From: Massilia sp. PAMC28688
Lineage (GTDB): Bacteria; Pseudomonadota; Gammaproteobacteria; Burkholderiales; Burkholderiaceae_D
NCBI RefSeq assembly: GCF_019443445.1
Contig: NZ_CP080378.1
Coordinates: forward strand, 620,001 to 684,000
DNA length: 64,000 nucleotides
Reading direction: 5' to 3'
The notes below the pieces were generated by a model that did not search any database, was not told the DNA's origin, and worked only from the letters and a program-made list of their open reading frames with translations. The translations under genes and the position numbers were made by a program. Shown one piece after another: positions 16,654-25,023 of the stretch (the first letter of the stretch is position 1; each line of letters begins with the position of its first letter).

Positions 16654-17151
16654 ATGAAGTTACGCAATCATTTATGCATGGTGCGCTGCCTGCCAGGCCT
16701 GATCCTCACGCTGGTGGCGCTGCAAACGCCCGTGGCAGCTGCCACGCCGCACGACTGGCAGCCCGTTGCGGCAGCCCGCCTGGCCGCCCTGCGCGGCGGC
16801 TTTACCGTGGCGCCAGGCTTGCACCTTTCCTTCGGCATCGAACAGCGCGTGGCCATCAACGGGGTCATGGTAGCGCGCAGCGCATGGACGGTGCTGCACG
16901 GCCGCCAAGGACATCCGGGACCCGGCGCCCCGGCCATGCTGCTCGTGCAAAATGGCAGCACCCAGGCCATGCCGGCTGGGTTGGCGCCTGACGTGGGAGC
17001 CGGCATGCTCATCCAGAATACGCTCAGTGATCAGCACATTGGCAGCCAGACCACCATACACGCTGCCGTCAACAGCGCAACCCTGCTTGACGCAATCAAT
17101 TTTCAAGGGCAGTTGAGCGACGCCCTGGCGCGCGCTGCAGCGGCGAACTGA
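16654..17151 (+). CDS. Small exported protein with LAALRGG motif (FapE-like role)
   Basis: A 165-residue protein with a signal peptide (residues 1-33, ending AAA). The motif LAALRGG at residues 43-49 reads like the end of a double-glycine leader. A beta-rich domain follows (GLHLSFGIEQRVAINGVMV), then the ending GMLIQNTLSDQHIGSQTTIH with AVNSATLLDAINFQGQL. The LSFGIE...ING and IQNTLxDQ pattern is one I associate with hypothetical proteins beside C39 peptidases in Proteobacteria. A minor subunit or extracellular partner is likely. Its stop overlaps the next start by one base. Confidence 0.7.
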   Translation: MKLRNHLCMVRCLPGLILTLVALQTPVAAATPHDWQPVAAARLAALRGGFTVAPGLHLSFGIEQRVAINGVMVARSAWTVLHGRQGHPGPGAPAMLLVQNGSTQAMPAGLAPDVGAGMLIQNTLSDQHIGSQTTIHAAVNSATLLDAINFQGQLSDALARAAAAN

Positions 17152-18491
17152 TGAGGGCCAGGATGATGCCCAAGCTGCCCCGGCAACTGCGCTACGCCGC
17201 GCTGGCAGCCCTGCTCCCTGTGTCGCTGGCACATGGCCAGACACCGGCAACGCCACCCGTGCAGGCCCAGCTTGCTGACCTCCAGCGCCAGCTGACCGAG
17301 CAGCGCGAACTGATCGATGCGCTGCGGCGGGACCTTGCCGGGCGCGCGGCGCCCCCCGTGCTACCCGACGCGCTGCAGGCCAGCCGGGGCACGGGCAAGC
17401 CGCCAGCCACGGACCCTGGCATCCAGGGGGCGCAGTCCTTGCCTTTGCCGTTCCCGGCAGCGCCCGCCCGCCCAGCTCTTGCCCTGGCCCAGGGGCCCCG
17501 GCAGGCTCGGCGCTCCCCGACCGCTGCCCCCCGGCCGCCCGCGGTGGCGCCCCTGTTCGAGCAGCCTGGTGTCCTCACGCCACAGGGCAAGCTTGTCCTG
17601 GAGCCGGCACTGCAGTTCGGGTATTCATCGAGCAACCGCGTGGCCCTGGTCGGTTACACCATCATTCCCGCCCTGCTGATCGGCCTGGTGGATGTGCGCG
17701 AAGTCAAGCGCAATACCACCACCGCCATTTTCGGCGCCCGCTATGGCGTCAGCAAGCGCCTCGAGGTGGAAGCCAAGCTGCCTTACGTGTATCGTTCCGA
17801 CGCCACGGTCAGCCGCGAAATATTTACCGGCACGGCAGTGGAGAATGTATTTTCCACCAGTGGCAAGCATGTGGGCGACGCGGAAGCCGGCCTGCGCCTG
17901 CAGCTAAACCGGGGCGGGCCGAACCAGCCCTTTTACGTCGGCTCCCTGCGCTGGAAGTCGCGCACCGGGCGCGACCCCTTCAGTGTCGTCACCGATTGTG
18001 CGCGGCGCTGCATCGGCCCCAATGCCAGCGGTACCGGCCTGCCCCTGGACTTGCCAACCGGCTCGGGCTTTCACGCAATCCAGGCCGGCCTGACCTGGCT
18101 GTTTCCCTCCGATCCCGCCGTGTTCTTCGGCAGTGTCAGCTATCTGCATAACTTCCGGCGCAACAATGTCAGCCGCACGGTGCTGGGCGGAGAAAAGGAA
18201 TTTCTGGGCGACGTCAAGGCCGGTGACATTGCCGGCTTCAATATCGGCGTGGGACTCGGCCTGAACGAGCAGGCGGCGCTGAGCCTGGGTTACGACCACA
18301 GCACCATTGGCCGAACCCGCCAGGACGGGGTGCCGGTCGCCGGTTCCGTGCGCACCCAGCTGGGCACGCTGCTGCTGGGCATGTCCTACCGCAGCAGCGA
18401 GCGGCGCAGCATCAACGTGTCGGTGGGCGCCGGGCTCACGCGCGATACGCCCGATGTCTCGCTCACCGTGCGCATGCCCACCAGCTTTTGA
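17151..18491 (+). CDS. Outer-membrane beta-barrel with N-terminal coiled coil (FapF-like exporter)
   Basis: A 446-residue protein with a signal peptide (residues 1-30, ending AHG). A coiled-coil helix covers about 38-65 (QLADLQRQLTEQRELIDALR). A Pro/Ala linker covers about 70-130, and a barrel domain with alternating strands runs from about 140 to the terminal Phe (SLTVRMPTSF). A coiled-coil plug followed by a barrel with C-terminal Phe is the architecture of FapF, the trimeric amyloid exporter. The barrel also resembles the Phenol_MetA_deg transporter family, so automated tools may label it only as a transporter. It is the last gene of the operon. Confidence 0.78.
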   Translation: MRARMMPKLPRQLRYAALAALLPVSLAHGQTPATPPVQAQLADLQRQLTEQRELIDALRRDLAGRAAPPVLPDALQASRGTGKPPATDPGIQGAQSLPLPFPAAPARPALALAQGPRQARRSPTAAPRPPAVAPLFEQPGVLTPQGKLVLEPALQFGYSSSNRVALVGYTIIPALLIGLVDVREVKRNTTTAIFGARYGVSKRLEVEAKLPYVYRSDATVSREIFTGTAVENVFSTSGKHVGDAEAGLRLQLNRGGPNQPFYVGSLRWKSRTGRDPFSVVTDCARRCIGPNASGTGLPLDLPTGSGFHAIQAGLTWLFPSDPAVFFGSVSYLHNFRRNNVSRTVLGGEKEFLGDVKAGDIAGFNIGVGLGLNEQAALSLGYDHSTIGRTRQDGVPVAGSVRTQLGTLLLGMSYRSSERRSINVSVGAGLTRDTPDVSLTVRMPTSF

Positions 18492-18548
18492 CGCTGCCGC
18501 CCATTCCCGGCTACCATGGAAGCTCCTGGTCTCTATGGCGGCGCCACC

Positions 18549-19568
18549 ATGCATCCTGTTCCCCTGGTCCACACCACGCGCGGCTATGCCGACACCGGCT
18601 ATACCACCGAAAACGTGCACATGGGTTCGGTGGCCGTGGTCGATGCCGGCGGCAAGCTGCTCTGGTACGCGGGCGACCCGGACTTTCTCACCTTTACCCG
18701 TTCGGCGCTCAAGCCCTTCCAGGCACTGCCCTTCCTGCTCAGCGATGGGACGGCACGCATGGGCCTGACAAGCGGGGAACTGGCCCTCATGTGTGCCAGC
18801 CATTCGGCTGAAGAAAAACACTTGCAGGTGGTGCAATCGATCCTGTCCAAGACCGGCCTGGACGAAACCCATCTTGCCTGTGGCTGCCAGGTGCCGCTGT
18901 ATTACGACAGCATGGGGGTCACGCCCCCGGTGCAGGCATGGCGTTCAGTCCACCACAACTGTTCCGGCAAGCACAGCGGTTTCCTTGCGTGGTGCCGCCT
19001 GCACGGCGTGCCCACCAGCGGCTATGTCCAGCGCGACCATCCGCTGCAGCAGGCAATCCGGCGCACGCTGGCCGCGGCCGTGGGCGTGCCGGAGTCAGCC
19101 ATGCCGGTGGGCATGGATGGCTGCTCGGCGCCCAATTACGCCCTGCCCCTGTCCACCCTGGCACAGCTGTTTGCCCGCCTCGCAAGCGGCAGCAAGGATC
19201 CCGTACTGGGCCCGGCGATGGGCGAGCTGTACCAGGCCATGACGCGCTTCCCGGACCTGGTTTCGGGCGAAGGGCGCTGCGACCTGGCCTACATGCGGGC
19301 CGGCGAAGGCGACTGGGTCAGCAAGGTGGGGGCCGATGCGGTGCAAACCATCGGCGTGCGCTCCGCAGGCCTGGGCATTGCCATCAAGATTGCCGACGGT
19401 GGCGTGCGGGCGCTGCACGTGGCAACCTGCAGTGTGCTTGATCAGCTCGGGCTGCTGGGCCTGGAGCAGCGGGCGCAGCTGGAGTCCTTCCGCCAGCCAC
19501 TGATCAAGAATGCCCGGGGCATGACGGTGGGCGATGTGCGGGCCGTGCTGCAACTTCAGCCAGCCTGA
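18549..19568 (+). CDS. Asparaginase of the AnsA/R. etli type (PF06089-like)
   Basis: I set the start at the ATG at 18549 (MHPVPLVHTTRG), where the family begins; an in-frame ATG at 18516 adds 11 residues and neither has a clear ribosome site. The 339-residue protein has the family signature HHNCSGKHSGFL and the Ser/Lys array near the N terminus (RSALKPFQALP). Further conserved cysteines lie in the LACGCQVPLY and GMDGCSAPNY stretches. This class is unrelated to AnsB and to Ntn asparaginases and deamidates asparagine in the cytoplasm. The gene sits 57 bp after the barrel gene and is convergent with the Lrp-type regulator. Confidence 0.86.
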   Translation: MHPVPLVHTTRGYADTGYTTENVHMGSVAVVDAGGKLLWYAGDPDFLTFTRSALKPFQALPFLLSDGTARMGLTSGELALMCASHSAEEKHLQVVQSILSKTGLDETHLACGCQVPLYYDSMGVTPPVQAWRSVHHNCSGKHSGFLAWCRLHGVPTSGYVQRDHPLQQAIRRTLAAAVGVPESAMPVGMDGCSAPNYALPLSTLAQLFARLASGSKDPVLGPAMGELYQAMTRFPDLVSGEGRCDLAYMRAGEGDWVSKVGADAVQTIGVRSAGLGIAIKIADGGVRALHVATCSVLDQLGLLGLEQRAQLESFRQPLIKNARGMTVGDVRAVLQLQPA

Positions 19569-19589
19569 GCACCGGGCGGTGGGCACGCC

Positions 19590-20075
19590 TTACTGGGTTG
19601 CCAGCACCAGCGTTTCCTTGATTTCTTCCATGACCACATAGCTGCGCGACTGGGCCGCACCCGGCAATTCCAGCAGCATGTCGCCCAGCAATTTACGGTA
19701 TTCAGCCATTTCGTGGATGCGCGCCTTGATCAGGTAATCAAAGTCGCCCGACACCAGGTGGCATTCCTGCACTTCGGGAATGCGCAGCACTTCGCGCCGG
19801 AACTGCTCAAAGGCCGAGGCTGATTTCTGGTTGAGCGTAATTTCCACGAACACCAGCAATTTGGCCCCCACGGCGGCGGGATCGACCCGCGCGTAATAGC
19901 CGCTGATCACCCCGTCGCGCTCCATGCGCTTGACCCGCTCGATGCAGGGGGTGACCGACAACCCCACCCGTTCCCCCAGCTCCTTCATCGAGATGCGGCC
20001 CTCCTGTTGCAGGATGTGCAGGATATGCCGATCGAGTTTATCGAGGGTACGGCTTGATTCTTTCTGGATTCTCAT
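19590..20075 (-). CDS. Lrp/AsnC-family regulator, likely controls dadA
   Basis: A 161-residue regulator from the ATG at 20075, with ribosome site GGTGGAAG upstream on its strand. The N-terminal helix-turn-helix (ISMKELGERVGLSVTPCIER) is followed by the RAM ligand-binding domain (VEITLNQKSASAFEQF, VQECHLVSGDFDYLIK). It is divergent from dadA with 101 bp between the starts. The arrangement matches BkdR/DadR-type regulators that respond to alanine or leucine. An extension to 20159 would add 28 residues unlike the family. It probably autoregulates through the AT-rich shared region. Confidence 0.9.
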   Translation of the reverse strand: MRIQKESSRTLDKLDRHILHILQQEGRISMKELGERVGLSVTPCIERVKRMERDGVISGYYARVDPAAVGAKLLVFVEITLNQKSASAFEQFRREVLRIPEVQECHLVSGDFDYLIKARIHEMAEYRKLLGDMLLELPGAAQSRSYVVMEEIKETLVLATQ

Positions 20076-20176
20076 TAACTTCCACCAAATAGGCGAGCTT
20101 TTACGTGAACAAACACTGGTGAAAACCCAATAATATAGCCGATATTCTCGAAAATCCATCTAATTAAGGGGCAAGC

Positions 20177-21466
20177 ATGCGTGTAGTGATTCTCGGTAGC
20201 GGCGTCATCGGCGTTACCAGCGCTTACTACCTGGCAAAAGCCGGCCATGAAGTGACGGTCATCGACCGCCAGCCGGCACCGGCGCTGGAGACCAGCTTTG
20301 CCAATGCGGGCCAGATTTCCCCTGGCTACGCTTCCCCGTGGGCCGCGCCCGGCATCCCGCTCAAGGCCATGAAATGGATGTTGCAGCGCCACTCGCCCCT
20401 GTCGATCACGCCGGACGGCACCGCCGCCCAGCTCAAGTGGATGTGGGCCATGCTGCGCAATTGCACGGCCGAACGCTACAGCGTGAACAAGGAACGCATG
20501 GTGCGCCTGGCCGAGTACAGCCGCGACTGCTTCAAGGAACTGCGCGACGAGGCCGGCATCAGCTATGAAAGCCGGCAGCGCGGCACCATGCAGTTGTTCC
20601 GTACGGAACAACAGTTTGCCAGCGCCGCCAAGGATATCAAGGTGCTCCAGGATTCCGGCGTTCCCTACGAACTGCTGACCCGCGACCAGCTGGGCAATGC
20701 CGAGCCGGCCCTGGCCTGGGTCAAGGACAAGCTGGTCGGTGCCCTGCGCTTGCCCAATGACGAGACCGGCGACTGCCAGCTGTTCACCACGCGCCTGGCC
20801 GCCATGGCAGAACAGCTTGGCGTGAAATTTCGCTACAACGTCGCCATCGACCGCCTGGCCGCCAGTGGCGGCAGCATAACGGGCGTGCATTGCGGCAGCG
20901 AACTGGTGCAGGGCGACGCGTATGTGGTGGCCCTGGGCGCGCATTCGACCACACTGCTCGGCTCGCTGGTCGACATCCCCGTCTATCCGATGAAAGGGTA
21001 CTCGATCACCGTCCCCATCACGGATGCGTCCCGGGCGCCGGTCTCGACCATCCTGGACGAGAGCTACAAGATTGCCGTCACCCGCTTCGACGACCGCATC
21101 CGGGTCGGTGGCATGGCGGAAATTGCCGGCTTTGACCTGCGCCTGAACCCGCGCCGCCGTGCCACGCTGGAAATGGTGGTCAACGACCTGTTCCCCGGCG
21201 CCGGCGACACGGCCCAGGCCTCGTTCTGGACCGGCCTGCGTCCCATGACGCCGGACGGCACCCCCATCGTCGGCCGCACCCCGCTGAACAATCTGTTCCT
21301 CAATACCGGCCATGGCACGCTGGGCTGGACCATGTCCTGCGGCTCGGCCCAGATGCTGGCCGACCTGATGTCGGCCCGGCGCCCCGCCATTCCGTTCGAC
21401 GACCTGTCGGTGAGCCGCTACGCCGGGCGCCGCCAGGGCGCCAGCCTGGACCTGGCCAACGCCTGA
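20177..21466 (+). CDS. dadA: D-amino acid dehydrogenase small subunit
   Basis: A 429-residue FAD-dependent enzyme of the DadA family. It oxidises D-amino acids, chiefly D-alanine, to 2-oxo acids at the membrane and passes electrons to the quinone pool. The ADP-binding motif is [17 protein letters not shown] at the N terminus, followed by the DadA signature [20 protein letters not shown]. The C-terminal FAD contact is [18 protein letters not shown]. Ribosome site AAGGGG is at 20167-20172. The divergent Lrp-type gene is the expected regulator. A terminator follows within 16 bp. Confidence 0.95.
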   Translation: MRVVILGSGVIGVTSAYYLAKAGHEVTVIDRQPAPALETSFANAGQISPGYASPWAAPGIPLKAMKWMLQRHSPLSITPDGTAAQLKWMWAMLRNCTAERYSVNKERMVRLAEYSRDCFKELRDEAGISYESRQRGTMQLFRTEQQFASAAKDIKVLQDSGVPYELLTRDQLGNAEPALAWVKDKLVGALRLPNDETGDCQLFTTRLAAMAEQLGVKFRYNVAIDRLAASGGSITGVHCGSELVQGDAYVVALGAHSTTLLGSLVDIPVYPMKGYSITVPITDASRAPVSTILDESYKIAVTRFDDRIRVGGMAEIAGFDLRLNPRRRATLEMVVNDLFPGAGDTAQASFWTGLRPMTPDGTPIVGRTPLNNLFLNTGHGTLGWTMSCGSAQMLADLMSARRPAIPFDDLSVSRYAGRRQGASLDLANA

Positions 21467-21482
21467 TTTCCCAGCACCAGCG

Positions 21483-21507
21483 ATCCCGGCGTGTCCGGGA
21501 TTTTTTT
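21483..21507 (+). terminator. Rho-independent terminator of dadA
   Basis: The stem ATCCCGG/CCGGGAT has a 5-nt loop (CGTGT) and is followed by seven T residues (21501-21507). Confidence 0.9.
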
Positions 21508-21588
21508 CGCCCGCGCACGTGGTCCTTGCAATTCGCGCCCATTCGTGGAGAATCAGGCCAGCCTCTTACTGAACTGCGCAAGGAAGCC

Positions 21589-22422
21589 ATGAAGCTTGTC
21601 CGTCACGCCCTTGCCTGCGCCATCCTTGCCAGTACCGCACTGGCCCCGGCCGCGGCCGGCTGCTCGCGTCCCATCAGTGTCCCGGTGGCAGCGAGCGGCC
21701 ACAGCGTCACGATCAGCCGGAACGGCGTGGGCGGCCTGTTCCCGGAAATGCTGACGCTGGTGGGAGCCCGCGCCGGCTGCACCTTTGTCTGGTCAGTGGC
21801 GCCGCGTGTGCGCCAGGAAACCATGTTCGCCAGCGGCCAGGCCGACATCCTGGTGGCCGCCACCCAGGTCGAGCGTCGCGATCGGCACGGCATCTTCATT
21901 CCCATGTTTGAAACCCGGCCCGTCATGATCTCGGTCAATTCGACGCGCGCCCGCCTGCGCTCCATTGACGACCTGCTGGCGCGGCGCGACCTGCGCGTGG
22001 TCCTGGTACGCGGTTACGACTACGGCGATGCCTACCGCGCCATGCTGGCCACCCTGCAGGCGCAGGGCCGGGTCTACCTGCAGCCCGACCCGCAGACCGT
22101 GGCCCGCATGCTGGCCGGCTCGCTGGCCGACGTCACGATCATGCCGGCCAGTGTCTTCATTGCCGGCGCCAGCGATGATATACGTACCGCAGACCTGGTT
22201 CGCCGCCTGCGCGTGGAACCGCTGGTGGAGCTGCCGTGGATCAAAAGCGGCATCTACCTGTCGCGCACATCGCTGCGCGACGACGACCGCAGCGTGCTCG
22301 AACGCGAGCTCCGGGCATCGGTCAGGTCGGGCCTGTGGTGGCAGGCCATGCGGCGCTACTACCCGCGCGACACCCTCGCCCGCAGCACCCGGCCCATCGG
22401 CATCAGCCCTCCACCACGGTAA
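21589..22422 (+). CDS. Periplasmic solute-binding protein, family 3-like
   Basis: A 277-residue protein from the ATG at 21589, with AAGGAAG just upstream; the frame is open from 21526. The signal peptide ends near AAAG (about residue 24). The body looks like an SBP_bac_3 fold: the NGVGGLFPEMLTLVGARAGC opening, ERRDRHGIFIPMFETRPVMI, and a second-lobe MLAGSLADVTIMPAS. No transporter genes lie nearby, which is common for the many orphan polar-amino-acid-type binding proteins of this group. Its last 20 bases overlap the end of the convergent NHL gene. Confidence 0.78.
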   Translation: MKLVRHALACAILASTALAPAAAGCSRPISVPVAASGHSVTISRNGVGGLFPEMLTLVGARAGCTFVWSVAPRVRQETMFASGQADILVAATQVERRDRHGIFIPMFETRPVMISVNSTRARLRSIDDLLARRDLRVVLVRGYDYGDAYRAMLATLQAQGRVYLQPDPQTVARMLAGSLADVTIMPASVFIAGASDDIRTADLVRRLRVEPLVELPWIKSGIYLSRTSLRDDDRSVLERELRASVRSGLWWQAMRRYYPRDTLARSTRPIGISPPPR

Positions 22423-24505
22423 TGGGCAGGTCGCGCCGCTGCACCGCCTCGTTGCCCGCATAGTCGGCCGCCAGGATGCGGATCACGTAGTCGCCCGGGG
22501 CCAGCTGCGCCGCGCTCCAGCTGCCGGCGCGCGCCGCGCCATCGCGCACCACGTTGGTCACCACGTACAAAAAGCGCGTACGCGCGCTGCCATACACGGT
22601 GATGCCGCTGTCCCTGGCATACGCCACCTGTACGCTCTCGCGGTCCGGCGGCAGCCGGTTGAATTCGATGTTCACCACCGGCTGCTCGTAGCCCGCCAGG
22701 GGCGTGCCATCTGCGCCCAGCAGCTGATACCCAACCCTGTACAGGCCAAGCTTGCGCCGCGCCGCGTTGCCGTCGGCCTGGTCATAGGCCTCCACCACAA
22801 TCGACAGGGGTCCGGCACTGCGCGGCACCAGCAGGCGCTTGCCCGCCCGCGCCTTGAGCGTGGCGCCGCCCGCGTCGCGCAAGGTGACGGCATCGATGGT
22901 GGGAATCACGCTGTCGCGAAAGCCAGGCAGCGGCAGCATCTGGGCATTGGCCACCCTGCCCGCGGCGTGGTACACCAGGTGCACGTGGTACATGCTGTTG
23001 ACGGTACCGAGCGAATCGCCCACCTCAAAGCGCGTGCCGCGCCGCACCCGCACCTGTTCCGGCTTGCCCTTGTCGTCCTTGACGATGGCAAACCGCGCCG
23101 GATCGAGCGCCGCATTGCTGGCAGTGCGCCCCACGCGCAGGTGGTAGTAGGTGAAATTATCGAAGCCAATCCCCTCGCCCACCGAATTGACGCCGCCCAC
23201 GGGCAGCGGGCTGCTGACCTTTTCGCGCGACACCGACAGCACCGGCACGCCCATGGCGCCCTGGACGTCGAGGCCATTGTGGAAGTGATGCAGGGCCTCG
23301 CCGTCATAGCTGCCGCGCGCCTCGCCCACCACGCCCACCACTTCGTGCGCCCGGTCTTGCGGCGCCAGCGGCCACGGAAAGGGCGCGGCCGGTACCACCG
23401 GTGCCGGCCCCGCAATGCCCCCGGCGGCAGGACCGGGCCGCCCTGGCGCCACCTTGCGCACCAGGCGCGCACCGGCATCGGCCACAATCAGCGCACCGCG
23501 CCTGTCGAGCGCAATGCCCGCCGGCCGTGCCAGCCGCGCCGACCTGGCGTCGCCAACGTCGATGTCGATGCCGATCCCGGTCAGGCCGCCCAGCTGCCCT
23601 GCCGGCGAAATCTGCAGGATGCGTCCGCGCGCCATGTCGCCCACATACAGGTAGCCGTCGGCCGTCAGCGCCAGCGCAAGGGGCCGGCGCAGCAGGGGAT
23701 CGTCCACATCGGGCACGCTGTGTGCCACCGTGGCCACCTGGCCGTCGCGTCCGATGCGGCGAATGGCGCCGTTCCTGATATCGGCCACATACAGCACGCC
23801 GTCGGCACTGCTGGCAATGGCCACCGGCGTATCGAACATGGCGGCAGCGGCCGGGCCATCGAGCTGGCCCGGCGTTCCGCTGCCGGCCACCGTGCTGACC
23901 ATGCCATCGGTACCGATGCGGCGGATACGGTCGTTATAGGTGTCGGCCACATAGATATTGCCGGCCTTGTCCAGGGCCACGCCGATCGGCCCATTGAACT
24001 GTGCCTGCCCACCCGGCCCGTCGGCAAAGCCGGCGCTGCCCGTGCCTGCCAGGGTGGTCACCACGCCGGCGGGCGTGACCATGCGGATGGCATGATTGCC
24101 GGTATCGGCCACAATCAGGTTGCCGCGCGCGTCAAAGGCGATGCCCGATGGGGTATGGAAGCGCGCCGCCGCCCCGGTACCATCGGCAAAGCCCTCGATG
24201 CCGCCGGCCACGTCGGCCACCGCGGCGTCCGGCCCGATGCGACGAATCCGGTTCTGGTCCCCGGCGTCGGCCACATACACCACGCCGGCGGCGTCGAGCG
24301 CCACGCCGTAGGGGTCATCGAAGCCGCCTGCCAGATCGGTGATCCCGGCCTGCCAGCCCATGACAGTGGGCGGCGCCCTGTCCGCCAGGCGGGTCACTTT
24401 GGCCACCAGTGATGTTTGCGGGCGCGCGCCCAGGTACCAGACGGCGGCGCCTGCGACGGCCAGCGCCAGCACCACGGCGGCGACTTTTTTGTGCTGCAGC
24501 TTCAC
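22403..24505 (-). CDS. NHL-repeat propeller fused to an M23-type peptidase-like domain
   Basis: A 700-residue protein with an N-terminal membrane anchor (residues 7-25). Six NHL repeats lie at about 54-355 (for example DPYGVALDAAGVVYVADAG and PIGVALDKAGNIYVADTY) and should form a beta-propeller. After a Pro/Gly linker comes a LytM/M23-like domain at about 390-520. It carries both zinc motifs, HNGLD near residue 408 and HVH near 507. A beta-rich C-terminal third (Ig-like) follows. The metal ligands are intact, so endopeptidase activity on peptidoglycan or a protein is possible. The fusion is unusual. It is probably periplasmic. It overlaps the convergent binding-protein gene by 20 bp. Confidence 0.84.
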   Translation of the reverse strand: MKLQHKKVAAVVLALAVAGAAVWYLGARPQTSLVAKVTRLADRAPPTVMGWQAGITDLAGGFDDPYGVALDAAGVVYVADAGDQNRIRRIGPDAAVADVAGGIEGFADGTGAAARFHTPSGIAFDARGNLIVADTGNHAIRMVTPAGVVTTLAGTGSAGFADGPGGQAQFNGPIGVALDKAGNIYVADTYNDRIRRIGTDGMVSTVAGSGTPGQLDGPAAAAMFDTPVAIASSADGVLYVADIRNGAIRRIGRDGQVATVAHSVPDVDDPLLRRPLALALTADGYLYVGDMARGRILQISPAGQLGGLTGIGIDIDVGDARSARLARPAGIALDRRGALIVADAGARLVRKVAPGRPGPAAGGIAGPAPVVPAAPFPWPLAPQDRAHEVVGVVGEARGSYDGEALHHFHNGLDVQGAMGVPVLSVSREKVSSPLPVGGVNSVGEGIGFDNFTYYHLRVGRTASNAALDPARFAIVKDDKGKPEQVRVRRGTRFEVGDSLGTVNSMYHVHLVYHAAGRVANAQMLPLPGFRDSVIPTIDAVTLRDAGGATLKARAGKRLLVPRSAGPLSIVVEAYDQADGNAARRKLGLYRVGYQLLGADGTPLAGYEQPVVNIEFNRLPPDRESVQVAYARDSGITVYGSARTRFLYVVTNVVRDGAARAGSWSAAQLAPGDYVIRILAADYAGNEAVQRRDLPITVVEG

Positions 24506-24597
24506 ACGGCACCCCTGCTTGACTTGAGAGATGGGAGCTTACCGCATCGCCTGCTACACTACCAGCCAGCAGCTGTTCAACCCAATCGAAAGCAGCA

Positions 24598-25002
24598 ATG
24601 CACACACACCCAATCAATGCCATGATCGCCGCGGCCAACGACGCGATCAACCGCGAAGACTTCGATGCGGCCATGGACTTTTATACCGACGACGCCACGC
24701 TGGTGGTGGTGCCGGGAAGGGCCGCCAACGGCAAGACCGAAATCCGCAAGGCCCTGGCGGCGCTGGCCGAGCACTTCCAGCACACGCTGTATGTCACCCA
24801 GGGCGACACGATCGTGATCGAAGCGGGCGACACGGCGCTGGTCATTGCCCAGACCAATGTGCGCGCCAACATGAAAAGCGCCTCGCCCAGCCTGGAAACG
24901 CGCAATGCCAATTATGTGTTCCGGCGTGGCGCAGACGACAAGTGGCGCTGCATGGTGGATAACTCCTACGGCGCGGCCCTGCTGGCACTGCCGCCGGTGT
25001 GA
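24598..25002 (+). CDS. SnoaL/DUF4440-like NTF2-fold protein
   Basis: A 134-residue cytoplasmic protein with the NTF2-like pattern. It opens with a helix (INAMIAAANDAINREDFDAA), then FYTDDATLVVVPG, the helix GKTEIRKALAALAEHF, and curved sheet strands ending DDKWRCMVDNSYG. Members of this group act as isomerases, hydrolases or simple ligand binders, and nothing here fixes a substrate. The promoter is probably the TACACT-like -10 box near 24553. It is divergent from the NHL gene (92 bp) and convergent with the PAAR gene. Confidence 0.82.
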   Translation: MHTHPINAMIAAANDAINREDFDAAMDFYTDDATLVVVPGRAANGKTEIRKALAALAEHFQHTLYVTQGDTIVIEAGDTALVIAQTNVRANMKSASPSLETRNANYVFRRGADDKWRCMVDNSYGAALLALPPV

Positions 25003-25023
25003 GAGGCTGCCGCGCCTGCCGCC

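Noticed and set aside
21965..24412. Plus-strand 815-codon open frame over the binding protein and NHL gene
   Set aside because: Its product is a His/Arg-rich shadow, while the two real genes in other frames have clear domains and signal sequences.
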